DNA of 13,981 nucleotides. Source: CAYHWW01 sp964360145. GTDB lineage: Bacteria; Bdellovibrionota; UBA1018; CAYHWW01. Numbering within the stretch: the first letter of the stretch is position 1; every line of letters begins with the position of its first letter. The notes beneath the pieces were generated by a model, which made no database searches, was not told the DNA's origin, and saw only the letters and a program-made list of their open reading frames with translations. The translations under genes were made by a program, and so were the position numbers. This document shows positions 13,309 through 13,981 of the stretch, one piece after another. The stretch covers positions 1 to 13,981 of the forward strand of contig CAYHWW010000086.1 of assembly GCA_964360145.1 (NCBI GenBank). The letters run 5' to 3'.

Positions 13309-13981
13309 ATGGAAACAAAAACTATTCAGGCTCTCCTGCTCTACTCCCTCCTCATCACCTTCACGCCCTTAGCCCATGCTGTTCGCTGCGACCTTGCCCT
13401 GGGCCGCATCGAGGCGGCGTTCCCGAAGGCGGAGTGGGAGACGATTCGGTTTAGCGGCGTGAGCCACGCACGCCGCGTACTCGGGCAGATCATGGGGCGC
13501 GAACCTGCTCAAAGGGAAGTAGCCATCGTCACCGGCGATACCCGCGGCCCCGTCTACCAAGGTGAACTGCACAGCTTAGTTTTCAATGGCGACGAGATCA
13601 CCATCGAGTTGCGTGAGCCAAAGACGGATCATACCCCGGCCGATGCCCTCATCAGCGTCGGTTGGGACGACAGTTTTTATACAGGCATTCCAGCGGAGGA
13701 TATTTCTTTCGGTGATTATTTCAGGAAAAGCTCTCAACGCCCCGAAGCAAGGTTCAGTCCGCGCTTCTCGGAAGATGCGGGCAGATCGCTCGATAAAAAC
13801 TACTGGGGCCAGTTCATCCAGAACGCTCAGGGCGTGGGCGGCTATCTCCTCGGTGTGGATTTCCACATCGTCACCAAAGAATTTTTCACCAGCGACTCCA
13901 TGTGGGGCGAAGGCTACGAAGAGGTTGAAATAGGGCGCAGTCCCGTCAGAGTCCGGTTGAGCAAAATCCCCTTATTGCGGA
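13309..13981 (+). CDS. Secreted protein of unknown function, runs off the right edge
   Basis: Not recognised. An open frame of 224 codons without a stop reaches the end of the window. It starts with a good signal peptide (residues 1-24, cleavage after AHA, then VRC). The mature part is mixed alpha/beta, with EVAIVTGDTRGPVYQGELHSLVFNGDEITIELRE resembling a beta-rich segment, and later NYWGQFIQNAQGVGGYLLGVDFHIVTKEFF. A single Cys (27) remains after cleavage. The ATG at 13309 has AGGAA about 7 bases upstream; the ATG at 13289 is out of frame. Divergent from the nucleotidase gene. Confidence 0.75.
   Translation, partial: METKTIQALLLYSLLITFTPLAHAVRCDLALGRIEAAFPKAEWETIRFSGVSHARRVLGQIMGREPAQREVAIVTGDTRGPVYQGELHSLVFNGDEITIELREPKTDHTPADALISVGWDDSFYTGIPAEDISFGDYFRKSSQRPEARFSPRFSEDAGRSLDKNYWGQFIQNAQGVGGYLLGVDFHIVTKEFFTSDSMWGEGYEEVEIGRSPVRVRLSKIPLLR

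Overview
The window is a GC-rich bacterial scaffold, roughly 60% GC by eye, with much more AT-rich divergent promoter regions. Two runs of exactly 100 N (3324-3423 and 4930-5029) mark scaffold gaps, so it is probably a draft or metagenome assembly. The gene order ffh-rpsP-[gap]-trmD-SPOUT methyltransferase-rplS-rnhB-yraN, together with many small secreted proteins of unknown function, fits deltaproteobacteria in the old broad sense, perhaps Bdellovibrionota. That placement is an inference; no rRNA or other marker is present to fix it.

Left part (1-4929, all genes on the minus strand): a translation and protein-export operon read right to left. It runs Ffh (SRP GTPase, 5' end lost in a gap), ribosomal protein S16 (3' end lost in a gap), TrmD, a second SPOUT-fold RNA methyltransferase, L19, RNase HII, YraN and a small membrane protein. 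rimM, normally between rpsP and trmD, is not visible and may lie in the first gap. The operon runs into a compact 126-base palindromic element with about 26-base imperfect terminal inverted repeats. It looks like a small dispersed repeat and supplies the stop codon of the last gene.

Middle part (5030-7624): a secreted protein broken by the second gap and a stand-alone receiver-domain protein on the minus strand. Divergent from these, a cyclic-nucleotide-binding-domain protein is translationally coupled (ATGA overlap) to an AI-2E/PerM-family membrane protein.

Right part (7629-13981): mostly exported proteins of unknown role. A 486-residue protein may carry a LuxI/FeeM-like acyltransferase fold behind a signal peptide, and its promoter predicts a nearly leaderless mRNA. 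A 564-residue protein carries a C-terminal duplication. A TetR-family regulator follows, its 3' end overlapping convergently with a periplasmic 5'-nucleotidase-type metallophosphatase. Last comes a secreted protein that runs off the right edge. The two AT-rich divergent promoter regions share the element ATTTTAAC-(T)-CAT-N-AAT about 30 bases before the plus-strand start codon, which makes co-regulation, possibly by the TetR protein, an attractive guess.

No tRNA, rRNA, CRISPR array or transposase gene was seen. The best candidates for something undescribed are the palindromic element at the left edge, the exported acyltransferase-like protein and the shared promoter element.
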